This document shows positions 61,297-64,000 of a stretch of DNA of 64,000 nucleotides, in pieces. Under the pieces are notes generated by a model. The model ran no database searches and was not told the DNA's origin. It worked only from the letters and a program-made list of their open reading frames with translations. The DNA is from Cordylochernes scorpioides. Taxonomy: Eukaryota; Arthropoda; Arachnida; Pseudoscorpiones; Chernetidae. The stretch is taken from assembly GCA_030710605.1 (NCBI GenBank), contig CP092863.1:107370099-107434098 (forward strand), given 5' to 3'. Made by a program: the position numbers and the translations under genes. The first letter of the stretch is position 1. The number at the start of each line of letters is the position of its first letter.

Positions 61297-61540
61297 ACAA
61301 TTTTCAAGCTTTCGGACTTGTCAGTCCTTCAACAGGATTATCACTTTAACAACTTAATAATAATGAAAAAAGGTATCTCCTTATCGTACAACTGATAATT
61401 ACTGATGGCTTGCGCCATCTATCGGAATAAATATCAACTACTCTCGTTGATTTATAATTATTCCAGAGAGGAGATGCCTTTTTCATAATGTATACACCTT
61501 ATCCCAGTACAATATCACATATGTACTATTTTTTTCATCT
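61297..61540. repeat. Decayed ribozyme-like motif and ATGGCGCAAGCCAT repeat
   Basis: 61300-61331 on the minus strand: CCTGTTGAAGGAC, loop, GTCCGAAAGCTTG, parallel to 12274-12306. 61375-61500 is the ATGGCGCAAGCCATC hairpin repeat. Confidence 0.45.
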
Positions 61541-61708
61541 TAATAATATATACAATTTTTATATACATATTATTATATACATATTTTAAATACTTATTAT
61601 ATGTTGAGAGAAGAATATATTACGTTATTTTTGTGTGAAAAACGAAATTTTGAAAATATACGTGTATGGTAGATGATACGTGCTGGTTGTACGATATCTC
61701 GAGACTTC

Positions 61709-62556
61709 ATCCCTATATATATAAAAGTCAGTGTATGTATGTGTGTATGTGTGTTTGTTCCTATGTCGGCTATACACGTCCACAATACGTAACTAATCTG
61801 ACTGAAATTTTAACAGTATATAAAGTAGAATCTGGAAAATTTTATAGTGAAAATTTCAGGTCTCTATCCCGAATATTTTTCGAGTTATTTGCAAATTTCG
61901 TTGCAAATTTGCCCTTTCGCTCGCAAGCAGCGCCTCTAGCGGTGAATATGGGAGGTAATATCAGCTGACCTGATAGACATGTAAAACGTGTTTTAACAGG
62001 ACATAGAGAAACATCTGGAAGAGATATTTATCAGATTTTCAACCAAGAAAAATTTAAATTGACAGGTTCTGGGCAAAAATAGTTGTTTTTTAGTCAGAAA
62101 ATGATGATGACAATATTGCTGTATCATGTTTGATTATCAGACACAAAATTATATCGGGAAAATTTTCAAAAAGCAGAGACCACGGGTAAAGCCAGTTCAT
62201 TTTTAATATGCAGGAACAAAATTTTAACAAAAAACATTCATTCGAGCAGAAGACACAAAGCCAGATCATCTCTCTATAAAAATATCGCTTATCAGACACA
62301 AAGTTTGGAGCGGGACGTTTCACAAGAGTGACATCAACGGCGCCAATTTTTAATTGTAACGAATAGTATTTGAAAATCATAATAATAGAATTTTCAAATA
62401 TCGTTGTGGAATTTACATTTTTATTATTTTTTATTTTAAAAAACACAAAGTTTGGAGCGGGACGTTTCACAAGAGTGACATCCACGACGCCAATTCATAA
62501 TTGTTACGAATATTATTTGAATAAAAACATTTAATCGGGTAAAACCCGGGTCGAAA
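61709..62556 (+). mobile_element. Helitron-type element, family B, 3' end lost
   Basis: Starts TCCCTATATATATAAAAGTC followed by a GTATGTGTGTATGT tract, a layout common at Helitron 5' ends. It contains CTCGCAAGCAGCGCCTCTAG and GATGATGACAATATTGCTG (shared with 27524-28590). Near the 3' side a 155-bp segment starting CACAAAGTTTGGAGCGGGAC is present twice (62291 and 62446). It then has ATTTAATCGGGTAAAACCCG but no hairpin-CTAG end. Confidence 0.55.
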
Positions 62557-62829
62557 GCAAATTTTACTTCCAAAAAGAAAGAAGAATGAAATATCAATTA
62601 ATAGCAAATATGTTTATATTTTATTTTAAACAAATTTACCTATATAATATTTTTGGCAAATGAGTTTATTAAAAAAAAACACATTTAACCAACCCAAAAG
62701 AAAAAACAAATTTATATTCAACCGAACAAAAAATAATTTTAAAAACATTTTGTTTTTTGGTCAAATTAGAAAAAAAATATATAAATATTTTTCCCTTTAA
62801 AAAAATTATATTGAATATAACACATATAT

Positions 62830-63015
62830 ATATAAAGAGACATGGGTCGCCTCTCCCGTCAAAATAGACGTCTAAAACCAGACGCCATCATTGACCGTCG
62901 CCGCAACTAGCGGCCTCGGGTCGGTGACAAAGCCGAGTGATGGCGTCTAGTTTTAGACGTCTATTTTGACTGGAGAGGCTACCCTTGTCTCTTTAGATCA
63001 ATTTCCTCCCGGCAA
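62830..63015. repeat. Palindromic Penelope-like border repeat
   Basis: AGAGACATGGGTCGCCTCTC and AAAATAGACGTCTAAAACCA on the left mirror TCTAGTTTTAGACGTCTATT and GAGAGGCTACCCTTGTCTCT on the right. GGTCGGTGACAAAGCCGAG near the centre is the Penelope-like repeat word. No ribozyme core remains. Confidence 0.6.
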
Positions 63016-63031
63016 AATTTCCATCTACCTA

Positions 63032-64000
63032 TCTATATATATATATATATAATGAATGTCTGTCTGTCTGTGTGTGTGTGTGTACTCTATGGATTCAAAA
63101 ACCATACATCCAATCGCCGTGAAATTTTGGGATATTATTAGGTGTATCCCCGGAAAGGTTTACGAAAAATAATTTATTGAATATCTTGAATATCCTTAGA
63201 GTTATTTGCAGATTTGTAGCTTTAACTCGCAAGCAGCGCCACCATTGAGACCGAGATAGGCTTAGGTTTTGGTCCACGCCTGATGACCTTGGGTCTTTCA
63301 GGGCTAATATATTAAGTAAAACTAATTCAAATATTAGTGCTTTAGTGCTATCTCCTTGAGGTTACCGATTTAAAAGTTTATTTTCTAATTTTAGATTGTA
63401 TAAGAATAGATATATAAAAATCAAAAGAAATAATGAGTATCGTTTAAATATAAAATTCGAATAAATATAAATGCGATACTAAAAATTAAATTTCTATTCA
63501 ATGAATTAAATAATTTATTCTTATGAAGATTATCGATTAAAGATACTTATATATAATTAAATATATATATATAATTAAAGGTACTCATAAAGGTTACCGA
63601 TTTAAAAGTTTATTTCATAATTCTAGATTGTATAAGAAACATATTTTCATTTAAGTAGTGTACTTTATTTTAAAAAGATTAAATAATTGTGGGGTTTTGT
63701 AATAATGTATAAAATTAGGAAAGACAAAATTATGAAATAAACTTTTTTAGGGACCGGGAAAAAATGTTCACTAGATAAAACGATGATTTTTTAATGTAGA
63801 AAATTAGGAAATACAAAATTCAGGATGACACGGCACACAGGGACCGGGGAAAATGATCACTTTATCGAGAGATTCAAATTTACGAGTTTCAAATTATCAA
63901 AATAAATCTATTATTTTTTTTATATGTTTATAGAGAATTGTTTTAACAAATGTTCGTTAGACAAACCTTTACTCGGGTAAAACCTCGGGCGAAGCCGGGT
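63032..64000 (+). mobile_element. Helitron-type element, family B, cut by window end
   Basis: Starts TCTATATATATATATATA, then AATGAATGTCTGTCTGTC, ATACATCCAATCGCCGTGAA and CTCGCAAGCAGCGCC. The last bases are GTTCGTTAGACAAACC, CGGGTAAAACCTCGGGCGAA and GCCGGGT, the 3' hairpin. The terminal CTAG, if present, would be a few bases beyond the window. No Rep/helicase frame; non-autonomous. Confidence 0.7.

Noticed and set aside
62090-62485. 131-residue frame with a repeated VDVTLVKRPAPNFV segment
   Set aside because: The repeat is the tandem DNA duplication inside a Helitron-type fragment; nothing else supports a protein.

Overview
This window is AT-rich eukaryotic DNA made almost entirely of mobile elements and their remains. 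I found no host gene that I can support. The repeats are animal-type: Copia elements primed by internal pieces of methionine tRNAs, tRNA-derived SINEs with A/B boxes, 5'-truncated LINE tails, Penelope-like repeats carrying hammerhead ribozyme motifs, Helitron-type ends, and many foldback elements and MITEs. This suggests an invertebrate metazoan. I cannot name the species or phylum from sequence alone.

Layout. 1-1800: SINE and foldback fragments. 1809-6508: a complete non-autonomous LTR element (593-bp LTRs, TATA target duplication). 6518-10057: a composite of two giant palindromes inside a common outer inverted repeat. 10064-12172: an LTR-like repeat copy, a spacer with nothing recognisable, then a 76-bp minisatellite joined to a hairpin. 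12200-22150: Helitron copy, Penelope-like inverted pair with hammerhead motifs, LINE tails, SINEs, a mini LTR element (TRIM-like), and an unclassified repeat with a conserved short reading frame. 22376-26812: Copia element 1 (minus strand, CTAAG target duplication), inserted in a LINE tail. 27000-29030: degenerate Helitron-type ends and a U2 snRNA-like fragment. 29450-35000: MITEs, foldbacks, SINEs and two more Helitron copies. 36302-37265: a Gag-like reading frame between roughly 150-bp inverted repeats. 37267-42310: Tigger-like MITE, SINE split by a LINE tail, a large 76-bp array, and a 21-bp-unit palindrome. 42703-46939: Copia element 2 (minus strand, GGCTG target duplication), inserted in a MITE. 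49236-54741: a second member of the non-autonomous LTR family, opposite strand, with apparently identical LTRs. 54745-64000: LINE tails, minisatellites, a Helitron copy, a tandem octamer-motif array, palindromes and further Helitron-type ends, the last cut by the window edge.

How the parts relate. The only enzyme-coding elements are the two Copia copies, and both are damaged: one by a frameshift, one by a deletion of the first part of reverse transcriptase. The other elements (SINEs, TRIM-like and large non-autonomous LTR elements, MITEs, Helitron-type ends) must have used machinery encoded elsewhere. Nested insertions with intact target duplications allow a relative history to be read. The most unusual signals are the hammerhead motifs, the TIR-flanked Gag-like frame, the twin palindromes with GC-rich apices, and the pair of large non-autonomous LTR elements sharing a short conserved peptide.
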